Positions 1 to 8,358 are shown, counted from the stretch's first letter. The stretch is 64,000 nt of DNA from Xanthobacter tagetidis (GCF_003667445.1 NZ_RCTF01000009.1:1-64000), one strand, 5' to 3'. Program-made: numbers and translations. The notes: a model not told the origin generated them from the sequence alone.

Positions 1-95
1 GACTTCACCGTGTCGCCCTCCTTCTTCACCCACTTGGAGAGGTTGCCCTTCTCCATGGTGGGGGAGAGCGCCGGCATCAGGATGTCGATGGGCAT
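1..95 (-). CDS. N-terminal lipoyl-domain start of a pyruvate dehydrogenase subunit (E2, or lipoylated E1-beta), runs off window
   Basis: Reading leftward from an ATG at 95-93 gives 31 residues that begin MPIDILMPALSPTMEKGN and continue with KWVKKEGDTVK, the classic first strands of the lipoyl domain of alphaproteobacterial pyruvate dehydrogenase E2 (PdhC) or of the lipoylated E1-beta (PdhB). A purine-rich stretch (GAGGGTGAG) precedes the ATG. The lipoylated lysine would lie beyond the window edge. The rest of an E2 gene starts at base 120 on the opposite strand, so this is probably the 5' end of that gene in inverted orientation. It could instead be a divergent pdhB. The protein identity is clear; the arrangement is not. 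Confidence 0.8.
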   Translation of the reverse strand, partial: MPIDILMPALSPTMEKGNLSKWVKKEGDTVK

Positions 96-119
96 TTTAC
101 TCACCCTCAGAATGATTAG

Positions 120-1100
120 GGCCCGGCCGGGCAGGGGACGCGCGTGTTCGCCTCGCCGCTCGCGCGCCGCCTCGCCAAGGAGAAGGGCATCGACATCGCC
201 GCCGTGGCGGGCTCCGGCCCCCATGGGCGCATCATCGCCCGCGACCTCGACGGCGCCCGCGCCCAGCCGGTCCCGGCCGCGCCGGCCGCCGCGCCCGCGG
301 CTCCGGCGCCACAGGCCGCCGCCCCCGCCGCCGCGCCGAAGCCGGCGCTCGCCACGGCGCCCGGCGCCGAGCAGGTGAAGGCCCTGTTCGAGGCGGGCAC
401 CTTTGAGGAAGTGCCGCTCGACGGCATGCGCAAGACCATCGCCCGCCGGCTCGTGGAGAGCGAGCAGGTGACGCCCATCTTCTTCCTCACGGTGGACTGC
501 GACCTCGACGACCTCATGGCCCTGCGCGAGCAGGTGAACGCCGCCGCCGCCAAGGACAAGGACGGCAAGCCCGCTTATCGCGTCTCTGTGAACGACTTCG
601 TCATCAAGGCCATGGCGCTGGCGCTCCAGAAGGTGCCGGGCGCCAACGCGGTGTGGGCCGAGGACCGCATCCTGCGCATGAAGCATTCGGACGTGGGCGT
701 CGCGGTGGCCATCGACGGCGGCCTCTATGCGCCGATCGTCAAGAAGGCCGAGCTGAAGTCGCTGTCCGCCATCTCCAACGAGATGCGCGACCTGGCCTTG
801 CGGGCCCGCAACAAGAAGCTGAAGCCGGAGGAATATTCCGGCGGCTCCACCTCGGTGTCCAACCTTGGCATGATGGGGATGCGCAACTTCACCGCCATCA
901 TCAACGCGCCGCAGTCCTCCATCCTCGCGGTGGGCGCCTCCGAGCAGCGCGCCGTGGTGCGCGGCGGCGAGGTGAAGGTCGTCACCCAGATGACCACGAC
1001 GCTGACCTGCGATCACCGGGTGATGGACGGCGCGCTCGGCGCCGAGCTGCTCAGCGCGTTCAAGGGCTTCATCGAGAAGCCCATGTCCATGCTGGTGTGA
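120..1100 (+). CDS. pdhC: Pyruvate dehydrogenase E2, dihydrolipoamide acetyltransferase, 5'-truncated
   Basis: Transfers acetyl groups from lipoamide to CoA in the pyruvate dehydrogenase complex. The visible part holds a peripheral subunit (E3)-binding domain (FASPLARRLAKEKGIDI, then GSGPHGRIIARDL), an Ala/Pro linker, and the catalytic domain ending with the active-site signature TLTCDHRVMDGALGAE. The lipoyl domain and N-terminal linker, normally about 130 residues, are missing: the frame is closed by TAG at 117-119, immediately after the start of an oppositely oriented lipoyl-domain segment. A GTG at 144 could be called as a start but lies inside the E3-binding domain, so it is not a natural one. 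The gene is therefore inverted at its 5' end, a pseudogene, or misassembled. DUF465, a deoxyribosyltransferase-like gene and lpd follow on the same strand, as expected for a pdh cluster. Confidence 0.85.
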   Translation, partial: GPAGQGTRVFASPLARRLAKEKGIDIAAVAGSGPHGRIIARDLDGARAQPVPAAPAAAPAAPAPQAAAPAAAPKPALATAPGAEQVKALFEAGTFEEVPLDGMRKTIARRLVESEQVTPIFFLTVDCDLDDLMALREQVNAAAAKDKDGKPAYRVSVNDFVIKAMALALQKVPGANAVWAEDRILRMKHSDVGVAVAIDGGLYAPIVKKAELKSLSAISNEMRDLALRARNKKLKPEEYSGGSTSVSNLGMMGMRNFTAIINAPQSSILAVGASEQRAVVRGGEVKVVTQMTTTLTCDHRVMDGALGAELLSAFKGFIEKPMSMLV

Positions 1101-1224
1101 CGGCCGCCGGCCGGACGGCGATGCGGGCCGGGGCGGGGCAGATCAAATCGCGCCGCCCGCCCTTCGTGTAGCAGCAGCGTCATGGCGCCTTGAGGCGCCC
1201 GAACGCCAAAGCGAAGAGACAGAC

Positions 1225-1461
1225 ATGAGCCACACGCCCCACGAGCTTGCCGCCGACTTCCCGGAATATGCGGAGAAGATCAGCGCTCTCAAGCAGTCCG
1301 ACGCGCACTTCGCCAAGCTCCATGACGAGTATCACGAGGTGAACCGAAAGGTGCACCGCGCCGAGACCGACGTGGAGCCCACCGGCGACGAGGAGATCGA
1401 GGCCATGCGCCGCGAGCGCGTGAAGCTGAAGGACGAGCTTTACGCCATCCTGGTGAAGTGA
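1225..1461 (+). CDS. DUF465 (YdcH-like) small helical protein
   Basis: A 78-residue acidic/basic helical protein of the DUF465/YdcH family, recognised from its length and the pattern ISALKQSDAHFAKLHDEYHE, then a Glu/Lys-rich second helix ending LKDELYAILVK. The family consists of short coiled-coil proteins of unknown role that are widespread in proteobacteria. It sits 124 bp after pdhC and before the deoxyribosyltransferase-like gene, probably co-transcribed with the pdh cluster. No catalytic residues are evident. Confidence 0.85.
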   Translation: MSHTPHELAADFPEYAEKISALKQSDAHFAKLHDEYHEVNRKVHRAETDVEPTGDEEIEAMRRERVKLKDELYAILVK

Positions 1462-1540
1462 GGAGACCCCGGGGGCGCCGCAGGCGTGGCGCTCCCGGCC
1501 AAGGCGGCGCGAGCGAAAGGGCGCAAAGGCAGAAGACCGC

Positions 1541-2170
1541 ATGAAGCTCTATCTGGCCGGCCCGGAAGTGTTCCTCGACGACGCCCGCGAGATCGGCCGG
1601 CGCAAGGTGGCGCTGTGCGCCCGGCTCGGGTTCGACGGCCTGTTTCCGCTGGACGGCGACCCGACCCTCGACGCGGCCGCCGGCGCCCATGCACGCGCCA
1701 TCTTCGAGGCCAATCTCGCGCTCATGCGCGCTTGCGACGCGGTGCTGGCGAACCTCACCCCGTTCCGCGGCATCAGCGCCGATCCCGGCACCGCCTTCGA
1801 GGTGGGCTACGCGTTTGCGCTCGGCAAGCCCGTGGCGGCCTATTCCAACCTGCCGGGCGAACTGAAGCACCGCGCGCACGGCGCCATCGGCCCGGCAGCG
1901 CAGGGGCCGGCGAGCCTGATGGCGGACGGCCTCCACGTGGAGGATTTCGGCCATTTCGACAATCTCATGCTGGCGGAGGCGCTGGAGGCGTCCGGCCTGC
2001 CGGTGATCCAGGCGGCGGGCGCTGCCGCCGACCCGTTCCGCGACCTCGCGCTGTTCGAGCGCGCCTTGGCGGCGCTCGCCGACGCGCGCGATGCCGGCCG
2101 CCTCGCGCGGCCCCCCTTCCATCTGGAGCCCGCCGGACACACGCGCGGCGAGGAGACCTTCCATGGCTGA
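1541..2170 (+). CDS. Nucleoside 2-deoxyribosyltransferase family protein
   Basis: 209 residues starting MKLYLAGPEVFL, the Rossmann-like opening strand of nucleoside 2-deoxyribosyltransferases. The signature RGISADPGTAFEVGYAFALG holds the family's catalytic Glu and the conserved acidic/Gly residues. Family members exchange or hydrolyse the base of 2-deoxynucleosides; many bacterial relatives have unproved substrates. The gene overlaps lpd by 8 bp (ATGGCTGA), so translation of lpd is probably coupled to it. Its place inside a pyruvate dehydrogenase cluster does not suggest a role in that complex. Confidence 0.8.
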   Translation: MKLYLAGPEVFLDDAREIGRRKVALCARLGFDGLFPLDGDPTLDAAAGAHARAIFEANLALMRACDAVLANLTPFRGISADPGTAFEVGYAFALGKPVAAYSNLPGELKHRAHGAIGPAAQGPASLMADGLHVEDFGHFDNLMLAEALEASGLPVIQAAGAAADPFRDLALFERALAALADARDAGRLARPPFHLEPAGHTRGEETFHG

Positions 2171-3578
2171 CACCTACGACATCATCGTCATCGGCGGCGG
2201 GCCGGGCGGCTATGTGGCCGCCATCCGCGCGGCGCAGCTCGGCTTCAAGACCGCGGTGGTGGAGAAGAGCCACCTCGGCGGCATCTGCCTCAACTGGGGC
2301 TGCATCCCCACCAAGGCGCTGCTGCGCTCCGCCGAGATCTACCACTACATGGAGCACGCCAAGGATTACGGCCTCTCCGCCGAGAAGATCGGCTTCGATG
2401 CGGCCGCCGTGGTGAAGCGCTCGCGCGGCGTGTCCTCCCAGCTCGCCACCGGCGTGGGCTTCCTGCTCAACAAGAACAAGGTCGACGTGATCTGGGGCAA
2501 GGCCACCTTCACCGCCCCCGGCAAGCTGAAGGTCGAGGCGGCGCAGAACCCGCCGAAGAACGCCAAGGGCGGCGGCGACTACAGCGCCAAGCACATCATC
2601 GTCGCCACCGGGGCCCGCCCGCGCGCGCTGCCGGGCCTCGAGCCCGACAAGAAGCTGATCTGGACCTATTTCGAGGCCATGGTGCCGGAGAAGATGCCCA
2701 AGTCCCTGCTGGTCATGGGCTCGGGGGCCATCGGCATCGAGTTCGCCTCCTTCTACCGCACCATGGGCGTGGACGTGACCGTGGTGGAGGTGCTGCCGCA
2801 GATCCTGCCCGTGGAGGACGAGGAGATCGCCGCCATCGCCCGCAAGCGCTTCGAGAAGCTGGGCATGAAGATCATGTCCGGCGCGAAGGTCTCGGGCGTC
2901 ACCAAGCATGCCGACAGCATCACCGCCCACATCGAGGACGCCAAGGGCGCCAAGCACGACATCACGGTGGACCGCATGATCTCCGCCGTCGGCGTGGTGG
3001 GAAATGTGGAGGGCCTCGGGCTTGAGGCCATGGGCGTGAAGATCGAACGCGGCATCGTCGTCACCGACGGGCTCGGGCGCACCAATGTGCCGGGCGTCTA
3101 TGCCATCGGTGACATCGCCGGCCCGCCCATGCTGGCGCACAAGGCCGAGCATGAGGGCGTGATCTGCGTCGAGACCATCAAGGGCCTCCACACCCACCCC
3201 ATGGACAAGAACAAGATCCCTGGCTGCACCTATTGCACGCCGCAGATCGCCTCCGTGGGCCTCACCGAGAAGAAGGCCAAGGAGGCCGGTCGCGAGATCA
3301 AGGTCGGCCGCTTCCCCTTCATCGGCAACGGCAAGGCCATCGCGCTCGGCGAGCCGGACGGCCTCGTGAAGACCATCTTCGACGCCAAGACCGGCGAACT
3401 GCTGGGCGCGCACATGGTGGGCGCGGAAGTGACCGAGCTGATCCAGGGCTTCGTCATCGCCATGAATCTCGAGACCACCGAGGAAGAGCTGATCCATGCG
3501 GTGTTCCCGCACCCGACGCTGTCGGAGATGATGCACGAGAGCGTCATGGCGGCCTACGGGCGCGCGATCCACGTCTGA
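2163..3578 (+). CDS. lpdA: Dihydrolipoyl dehydrogenase (E3)
   Basis: FAD- and NAD-dependent enzyme that reoxidises dihydrolipoamide in 2-oxoacid dehydrogenase complexes. 471 residues, the usual family size. FAD-binding GGGPGG lies at residues 11-16, the redox-active disulfide is Cys42/Cys47 in GGICLNWGCIPTK, the NAD-binding GSGAIGIEF lies near residue 190, and the C-terminal catalytic His-Glu pair is in HAVFPHPTLSEMMHE. The ATG at 2163 is chosen because it starts MADTYDIIVIGGG; upstream in-frame codons only re-read the overlapping gene. Clustering with pdhC indicates a role as E3 of pyruvate dehydrogenase. The gene is intact, unlike pdhC. Confidence 0.95.
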   Translation: MADTYDIIVIGGGPGGYVAAIRAAQLGFKTAVVEKSHLGGICLNWGCIPTKALLRSAEIYHYMEHAKDYGLSAEKIGFDAAAVVKRSRGVSSQLATGVGFLLNKNKVDVIWGKATFTAPGKLKVEAAQNPPKNAKGGGDYSAKHIIVATGARPRALPGLEPDKKLIWTYFEAMVPEKMPKSLLVMGSGAIGIEFASFYRTMGVDVTVVEVLPQILPVEDEEIAAIARKRFEKLGMKIMSGAKVSGVTKHADSITAHIEDAKGAKHDITVDRMISAVGVVGNVEGLGLEAMGVKIERGIVVTDGLGRTNVPGVYAIGDIAGPPMLAHKAEHEGVICVETIKGLHTHPMDKNKIPGCTYCTPQIASVGLTEKKAKEAGREIKVGRFPFIGNGKAIALGEPDGLVKTIFDAKTGELLGAHMVGAEVTELIQGFVIAMNLETTEEELIHAVFPHPTLSEMMHESVMAAYGRAIHV

Positions 3579-3584
3579 GCGCGG

Positions 3585-3617
3585 GTGAGGGCAGGGGGCA
3601 TCGCCCCCCGTGCTCAC
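3585..3617. terminator. Hairpin between convergent lpdA and hydroxyacyl-CoA dehydrogenase genes
   Basis: GTGAG (3585-3589) pairs with CTCAC (3613-3617), and inner GGGGGC (3594-3599) pairs with GCCCCC (3603-3608) across a 3-nt loop. It overlaps the stop codon of the minus-strand gene and lies 7 bp past the lpdA stop, so it may serve both. There is no clear U tract. Confidence 0.45.
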
Positions 3618-4648
3618 GTCTCCCGGTGCACCGCCGGGGGATCGCTGGCGGGGAAGCTCTCCTCCAGCGCCTCGTCGAGGCGGCCCGCCATCTCCTTCTG
3701 CGCCTCGGCCTCGGCCTGGTCGCGCTTCAGGGCGATGATCTGCGTCAGCAGGACGTCGCGCTGCGCCGCGAGTTCGGCGATGGAGCGGCCCGCCGCCGCC
3801 TCGATCACGCCGCGCACCAGTTCGGCCTGGAGTTCCGGCGTCATCTGCGGCGAGCCGAGGTCGGCCCACCAGCCTTCCACCGCCGGCAGCAGGTGCTCCA
3901 GGAAGTGGGCGAGGCCGCCTTGGCCGCCGCCAAGGTGGAAGGTCATGTGCTGGCCCATCAGCGCCCAGCGCAGGCCCGGACCTTCCGAGACCGCCGCGTC
4001 GATATCCTCCAGCGAGGCGACGCCCTCGGCGACCAGATGGATGGCCTCGCGCCACAACGCCGCCTGGAGGCGGTTCGCCACGTGGCCCTTCACCTCCTTG
4101 CGGATCTCGATCGGGCGCTTGCCGATGGCGGCGTAGAAGGCCATGGCGGTGTCCACCGCCGCCCGTCCCGCCGGCCCGTTGCCGAGAACCTCCACCAGCG
4201 GGATCAGATGCGGCGGGTTGAAGGGATGGCCGATGACGCAACGCTCCGGACGGGCGCACTGTTCGCTCATCCGGCTCAGCAGCAGGCCCGACGTGCTGGA
4301 GGCGATCACCGCATGGGGCGCCAGCACCGCGTCGAGGCGCCGGAGCAGAGGCTGCTTGATCTCGTAGCGCTCGGGCGCGTTCTCCTGCACGAAGTCGGCC
4401 CCGGCCGCGGCCTCCTCGGGGTCGGCGGAGAAGCGCCAGGCTGTGGGATCGGCGGTGGGCAGGGCGCCGAGCTGCTTGAGCGTCGGCCATGCCGTGTCGA
4501 TGAAGCGCTGCGTCGCCGCCTTGGCGCTCGGGGCGGGATCGCTCACCGTCACCTCAAGGCCGCGGGACAGGAACAGCGCCGCCCAGCTGGCGCCGATGGT
4601 GCCGGAGCCGATGACGCAGACGCGGCGGATGTCGGAGGCGGGGAACAT
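3614..4648 (-). CDS. 3-hydroxyacyl-CoA dehydrogenase family protein (carnitine dehydrogenase/CRYL1-like)
   Basis: 344 residues. An N-terminal Rossmann domain with VCVIGSGTIGASWAA binds NAD. Conserved ASSTSG and GHPFNPPHLIPLVEV segments carry the family's catalytic Ser/His environment, and KEVKGHVANRLQAALWREA starts the helical C-terminal domain. The length and HPFNPPHLIPLVE pattern resemble single-domain L-carnitine, 3-hydroxybutyryl-CoA or L-gulonate dehydrogenases rather than the fused fatty acid oxidation enzyme. The last 25 residues contain LDEALEESFPASDPP, a short tail I recognise from many unrelated proteobacterial proteins. It is preceded on the same strand by marC, 29 bp away. The substrate cannot be fixed from sequence. 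Confidence 0.8.
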   Translation of the reverse strand: MFPASDIRRVCVIGSGTIGASWAALFLSRGLEVTVSDPAPSAKAATQRFIDTAWPTLKQLGALPTADPTAWRFSADPEEAAAGADFVQENAPERYEIKQPLLRRLDAVLAPHAVIASSTSGLLLSRMSEQCARPERCVIGHPFNPPHLIPLVEVLGNGPAGRAAVDTAMAFYAAIGKRPIEIRKEVKGHVANRLQAALWREAIHLVAEGVASLEDIDAAVSEGPGLRWALMGQHMTFHLGGGQGGLAHFLEHLLPAVEGWWADLGSPQMTPELQAELVRGVIEAAAGRSIAELAAQRDVLLTQIIALKRDQAEAEAQKEMAGRLDEALEESFPASDPPAVHRET

Positions 4649-4677
4649 GGCAAACTCCTTGCGGCGCGGCCGCCGGT

Positions 4678-5352
4678 TCAGCGCGGGACCTGGGCGAGAA
4701 GCTCGCGCATGCCGAGCCAGGCGATCTCGACGCCGATGGCGAACAGGATGAAGGCGAACAGCCGCACCAGCACGTTGGTGCCGTTCTTGCCCAGCACCCG
4801 CTCCAAGGTCGGCGCCTCGCGGAACGCGAAATAGACGATCAGCGCCACCGCGATCAGCCCGGCCAGCGCGCCGATGAGACTGGAGAGCGATTCGACCAGG
4901 TCCACCTGCCATGTGGGCTTGTGGGTGGCCGAGAGCGCGATCGTGGTGGCGATGGAGCCGGGCCCCACCGTCAAGGGCAGGGTGAGGGGATAGAAGGCCT
5001 CGTTCTGCGCCTGCGTCTCGCTGAGCTCCTGGCTCGCGGTCCGGTCGGCCGGCTCGTCGCCCTGGTGCAGGATGCTCCAGCCGACCGCCATCACCACCGC
5101 GCCGCCGGCGACCCGCAGCACCGGCAGGCTGACGCCGAAGAACAGGAGAATCTGCGCCCCGAACAGCAGCGAGCCGAGCAGCAGGACGAAGCCGTAGATG
5201 GCCACCTGTCGCGCCACCTGCTCGCGCACCGTGGGCGAGCACTTGCGCACGAAGTTCAGGAAGATGGGCGCGCTGCCCAGCGGATTGACCACCGGGAACA
5301 GGGCCGCGAACACCATGACGAAGATGTTGATGGCGTTGGACACGTAGCTCAC
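4678..5352 (-). CDS. MarC family integral membrane protein
   Basis: About 224 residues with six predicted membrane helices and the MarC/NAAT-family opening INIFVMVFAALFPVVNPLGS, then LTLPLTVGPGSIATTIAL in the second half. The family was once linked to multiple antibiotic resistance, but its function is not established. The GTG at 5352 is chosen because GGGAGGGG lies 8 nt upstream and the family usually begins just before this first helix; the frame could be extended by 11 codons. It is likely co-transcribed with the downstream dehydrogenase. Confidence 0.85.
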   Translation of the reverse strand: MSYVSNAINIFVMVFAALFPVVNPLGSAPIFLNFVRKCSPTVREQVARQVAIYGFVLLLGSLLFGAQILLFFGVSLPVLRVAGGAVVMAVGWSILHQGDEPADRTASQELSETQAQNEAFYPLTLPLTVGPGSIATTIALSATHKPTWQVDLVESLSSLIGALAGLIAVALIVYFAFREAPTLERVLGKNGTNVLVRLFAFILFAIGVEIAWLGMRELLAQVPR

Positions 5353-5438
5353 TTCGGGCCCCTCCCGAGCGCGCGCCTCAGGCACGCTTGCCCCACCCGG
5401 CGTCCTTGGTAGCCCGGCCGCGCGCGCGGCGCGAGCCC

Positions 5439-5466
5439 CAGGCCTCAGGCCTCAAGCCTCAAGCCT
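5439..5466. repeat. Four 7-bp tandem units spanning the bpt stop codon
   Basis: Two copies of CAGGCCT (5439-5452) are followed by two of CAAGCCT (5453-5466). The bpt stop codon (5459-5461 read on -) falls inside the array, so copy-number change would place new stop-containing units after the gene without altering the protein. Confidence 0.75.
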
Positions 5467-6208
5467 CCACCCGCTCCCAGCCCTGGGGCGAGAGGCGCTC
5501 CTGCGGCAGGAAGCGGCGCTTGTAGTCCATCTTCCTCGAACCCTGCACCCAATAGCCGAGATAGACGAAGGGCAGCTTCATCTCCCGCGCGCGCGCCACA
5601 TGGTCGAGAATCAGGAAGGTGCCGAGCGAGCGGTGCGCCACGTTCGGATTGTAGAAGGAATAGACCATGGAGAGCCCGTCGGAGAGCACGTCCGTCAGGG
5701 CGACCGCCATCAGGTCGCCCGTGCCGCGGCCGAGGATACGGCTGTCGGGGCCGGCCTTGCGGTATTCCACGAGGCGGGTCTCCACATGGGTGTCCTCCAC
5801 CATCATGGCGTAGTCGAGCACGCTCATGTCCGCCATGCCGCCGGAGCCGTGGCGGGCGGTGACATAGGAGCGGAACAGGCCGTACTGCTCGGAGGTGGGG
5901 GTCGGCGCCTTCATGGCGCCGACGAGGTCGGCATTGTCCGCCAGCACCCGCCTGAAGGACCGCCCCTCGACGAAATCGTCGACGCAGATGCGCACCGAGA
6001 CGCAGGCGCGGCACCCTTCGCAGGCGGGGCGGTAGGCGATGGACTGGCTGCGGCGGAAGCCGCCCTGGGTGAGCACGTCATTGAGCGCGCCCGCCCGTTC
6101 GCCCACGAGGTGGGTGAACACCTTGCGCTCCTCCCGCCCCGGCAGATAGGGGCAGGGGGAGGGCGCGGTGAGGTAGAATTGCGGTGTATCGCGCGGATGT
6201 TCGCTCAC
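5459..6208 (-). CDS. bpt: Aspartate/glutamate leucyltransferase (arginyl-transferase family)
   Basis: Transfers leucine from tRNA to the N-terminus of proteins that begin with Asp or Glu, marking them for ClpS/ClpAP degradation (bacterial N-degron pathway). 249 residues. The N-terminal ATE domain has Cys19 in the CPYLPGREE segment and the Cys cluster CEGCRAC at residues 63-69. The C-terminal GNAT-like domain holds MVYSFYNP and the characteristic [15 protein letters not shown]. The ATG start begins [22 protein letters not shown], typical for alphaproteobacterial Bpt. It is a single gene followed by the 7-bp repeat array. Confidence 0.93.
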   Translation of the reverse strand: MSEHPRDTPQFYLTAPSPCPYLPGREERKVFTHLVGERAGALNDVLTQGGFRRSQSIAYRPACEGCRACVSVRICVDDFVEGRSFRRVLADNADLVGAMKAPTPTSEQYGLFRSYVTARHGSGGMADMSVLDYAMMVEDTHVETRLVEYRKAGPDSRILGRGTGDLMAVALTDVLSDGLSMVYSFYNPNVAHRSLGTFLILDHVARAREMKLPFVYLGYWVQGSRKMDYKRRFLPQERLSPQGWERVEA

Positions 6209-6287
6209 GGTCCTACGCCTCGAACCGGTACAGCATCGCCGGAGCTTGCGGTCCGGTCAAAGGCGAAGGCGGGATTGCACGCAATTT

Positions 6288-6833
6288 TCAGCGGCGGCGG
6301 CGCAGCGTGGCGGCGCGGCTCTCGTTGTTCACCACCACGGTGCCGACCAGGAAATCGTGCAGCAGCCGGCGCCGGTCGTTGAACAGCGCCACCAGCAGCA
6401 CCAGCGGCGTGGCGACCGAGATGGACACCCAGAAGCAGACCGCATGCACGGCGCCGAGCAGCGAGTAGCACGGCGCGCCGTACCAGGTGCGCATTTCGAG
6501 GTCCATGAGTCGCATGCCGAGCGTCGCCGAGGCTGGGGAGCCGAGCGTGATGGCGTTGTAGAGCACGGCCCAGATCACGAAGGCCGGCCCGAGCAGCGGG
6601 AACAGCATCCAGCCCAGACTCAGCGTGACGATGCCGAACACGAAGATGAAGATGGCGAGCAGCACGATCGGCCCGACGATCATCAGCGCATCGACGCAGA
6701 ACGCCACGAGCCGGCGTGACAGCACGCCATCGAAATATTCCGGCTGCGTCACGGGATCGTAGGCGTGCGGGCGCGCCCCGTCGGACACGCCGATGCGGGG
6801 CGGTTCGCGGGTCTGGCTCGACGGGTCGCTCAT
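6288..6833 (-). CDS. RDD family membrane protein
   Basis: About 181 residues with a short cytoplasmic N-terminus and at least three or four membrane helices. The RDD signature appears as LSRRLVAFCVDALMIVG at the first helix, with TLGMRLMDLEMRTWYG in the second part. RDD proteins are poorly characterised; some act as Na+/H+ or osmolyte-related transport proteins. The ATG at 6833 (MSDPSSQTREPP) is preferred over the first in-frame codon because the upstream extension reads as low-complexity sequence. It is monocistronic between bpt and the threonine ammonia-lyase gene, all on the minus strand. Confidence 0.8.
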   Translation of the reverse strand: MSDPSSQTREPPRIGVSDGARPHAYDPVTQPEYFDGVLSRRLVAFCVDALMIVGPIVLLAIFIFVFGIVTLSLGWMLFPLLGPAFVIWAVLYNAITLGSPASATLGMRLMDLEMRTWYGAPCYSLLGAVHAVCFWVSISVATPLVLLVALFNDRRRLLHDFLVGTVVVNNESRAATLRRRR

Positions 6834-6899
6834 GGCGCCAAGGCTCCTCGGCCCAGAATGGGCCATAACGGGAACGTGGGGAGCCGCGCCTGCGAGCGC

Positions 6900-6930
6900 A
6901 AGGGCTCGCGGCAAGGGCTCGCGGCAAGGG
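6900..6930. repeat. 13-bp tandem repeat upstream of the RDD gene
   Basis: AAGGGCTCGCGGC occurs at 6900-6912 and again at 6913-6925, followed by a partial third copy (AAGGG). It lies in the 135-bp gap between the RDD gene start and the ammonia-lyase stop. Confidence 0.7.
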
Positions 6931-6968
6931 CGAGGGGCAATGGCGGGCGGCCAAGCGGGCGGGCGTGC

Positions 6969-8222
6969 CTACCAGTCGATGCCGCCGGCGCCGAGCCGCT
7001 GCACCGGCAGGCCCTCCGCCTCCAGCGCCGCCTCGATCGCCTGGGCGTGGGCCTGGTCGCGCGTCTCCACCGTGAGGTCGAGCCGCGTCCCTTTGGCCGG
7101 CACGTCGAGGAAGGTGCGGCGGTGGTGCACCTCCAGGATGTTTGCGCCGAGCTTGCCGAGCAGCGTCGCGATGCGCCCCAGCATGCCCGGCCGGTCGAGG
7201 ATGGTGAGGCGGAAGGAGACGATACGCTCCTCGCGCTCCAGTTCGCGCAGGATGATGCCGGCGAGCATGCGCGGATCGATGTTGCCGCCGCACAGGATCA
7301 GGCCGACCGTGCGGCCGGCGAAGCGCTCGGGCTCGGTGAGCAGGGCGGCGAGGCCGGCGGCGCCGGCGCCCTCGGCGAGGGTCTTCTGGTTGGTGAGGAA
7401 GGCATTCACCGCCCGCTCCAGCGCCGTCTCGTCCACCAGCACGATGCTGGGCACCAATGCGCGGATGATGGTCCGGGTCAGCGCGCCCACATTGTGGACC
7501 GCGATGCCCTCGGCCAGCGTCGGGCCGCCGCAGGGGCGGGCGATGCCGGTCAGCGCGCTCCACATGGCCGGGTAGAGCGCGGCCTCGACGCCGACGATCT
7601 CGGTCTGCGGCGAGCGGCCGGCGAAGGCGAGCGCGACGCCGGAGGCGAGCCCGCCGCCGCCGATGGGCGCCAGCACCGCGTCGAACTGCGGTCCGTCCTC
7701 GATCATCTCCAGGCCGATGGAGCCCTGGCCGGCGATCACGTCCCGATCGTCATAGGGATGGACGAAAACACGGCCCTCCTCGCGCGAGATGCGCTCGGCC
7801 TCGCCCTGGGCGTCGGCAACCGTGTCGCCGTGGAGCACCACGTGGGCGCCGAACGCCTCCGTCGCCATCACCTTCACCTGCGGCGTGGTCTCCGGCATGA
7901 CGATGGTGGTGGAGATGCCGAGCCTTGTGCCGTGGCAGGCCACCGCCTGGGCGTGATTGCCGGCCGACATGGCGACCACGCCGCGCCGCGCCTCCTCGGG
8001 CGACAGGCGGGCGAGCTTCACCAGAGCGCCGCGCTCCTTGAACGAGGCGGTGACCTGGAAGTTCTCGTACTTCACCCACACGTCCGCGCCGGTGAGGGCG
8101 GATAGGCGCGGCGCGCGGAGCGTCGGGGTGCGCAGGATGGCGCCGGCGAGCAGCGGCCGGGCCGCCTCCACGTCCGCGAGGGTGACCGGTAGGCCGGCTT
8201 CGGCGGCGACTTTCACGGACAT
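6969..8222 (-). CDS. ilvA: Threonine ammonia-lyase with ACT domain
   Basis: PLP enzyme that deaminates L-threonine to 2-oxobutanoate for isoleucine synthesis or threonine breakdown. 417 residues. Lys62 in SFKERGAL is the expected PLP Schiff-base lysine, GGGGLASG is the phosphate-binding Gly loop, and VAMSAGNHAQAVA is conserved. The C-terminal about 80 residues (FRLTILDRPGMLGRIATLL) form one ACT regulatory domain, as in the roughly 400-residue type with a single ACT. The start at 8222 is an ATG giving MSVKVAAEAG; the longer frame merely re-reads intergenic sequence and the end of gltA. TdcB-like catabolic use is possible. Confidence 0.9.
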   Translation of the reverse strand: MSVKVAAEAGLPVTLADVEAARPLLAGAILRTPTLRAPRLSALTGADVWVKYENFQVTASFKERGALVKLARLSPEEARRGVVAMSAGNHAQAVACHGTRLGISTTIVMPETTPQVKVMATEAFGAHVVLHGDTVADAQGEAERISREEGRVFVHPYDDRDVIAGQGSIGLEMIEDGPQFDAVLAPIGGGGLASGVALAFAGRSPQTEIVGVEAALYPAMWSALTGIARPCGGPTLAEGIAVHNVGALTRTIIRALVPSIVLVDETALERAVNAFLTNQKTLAEGAGAAGLAALLTEPERFAGRTVGLILCGGNIDPRMLAGIILRELEREERIVSFRLTILDRPGMLGRIATLLGKLGANILEVHHRRTFLDVPAKGTRLDLTVETRDQAHAQAIEAALEAEGLPVQRLGAGGIDW

Positions 8223-8358
8223 GGCGCTTCCTTCGATGCCGCATCGGCGGCGGGCGGCCATCTGAAGGGAAAAGCGTTGCGATTGTCCATATGGCGCGGG
8301 CCGTATGGCCGCTGCATCGCGCACATTGGAGCGGCTCCGGACGGCATCCGGAAACGCG

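Noticed and set aside
1965-4490. 841-codon open frame on the minus strand across lpdA
   Set aside because: It covers the reverse of lpdA and joins an unrelated frame of the dehydrogenase gene; composition is low complexity.
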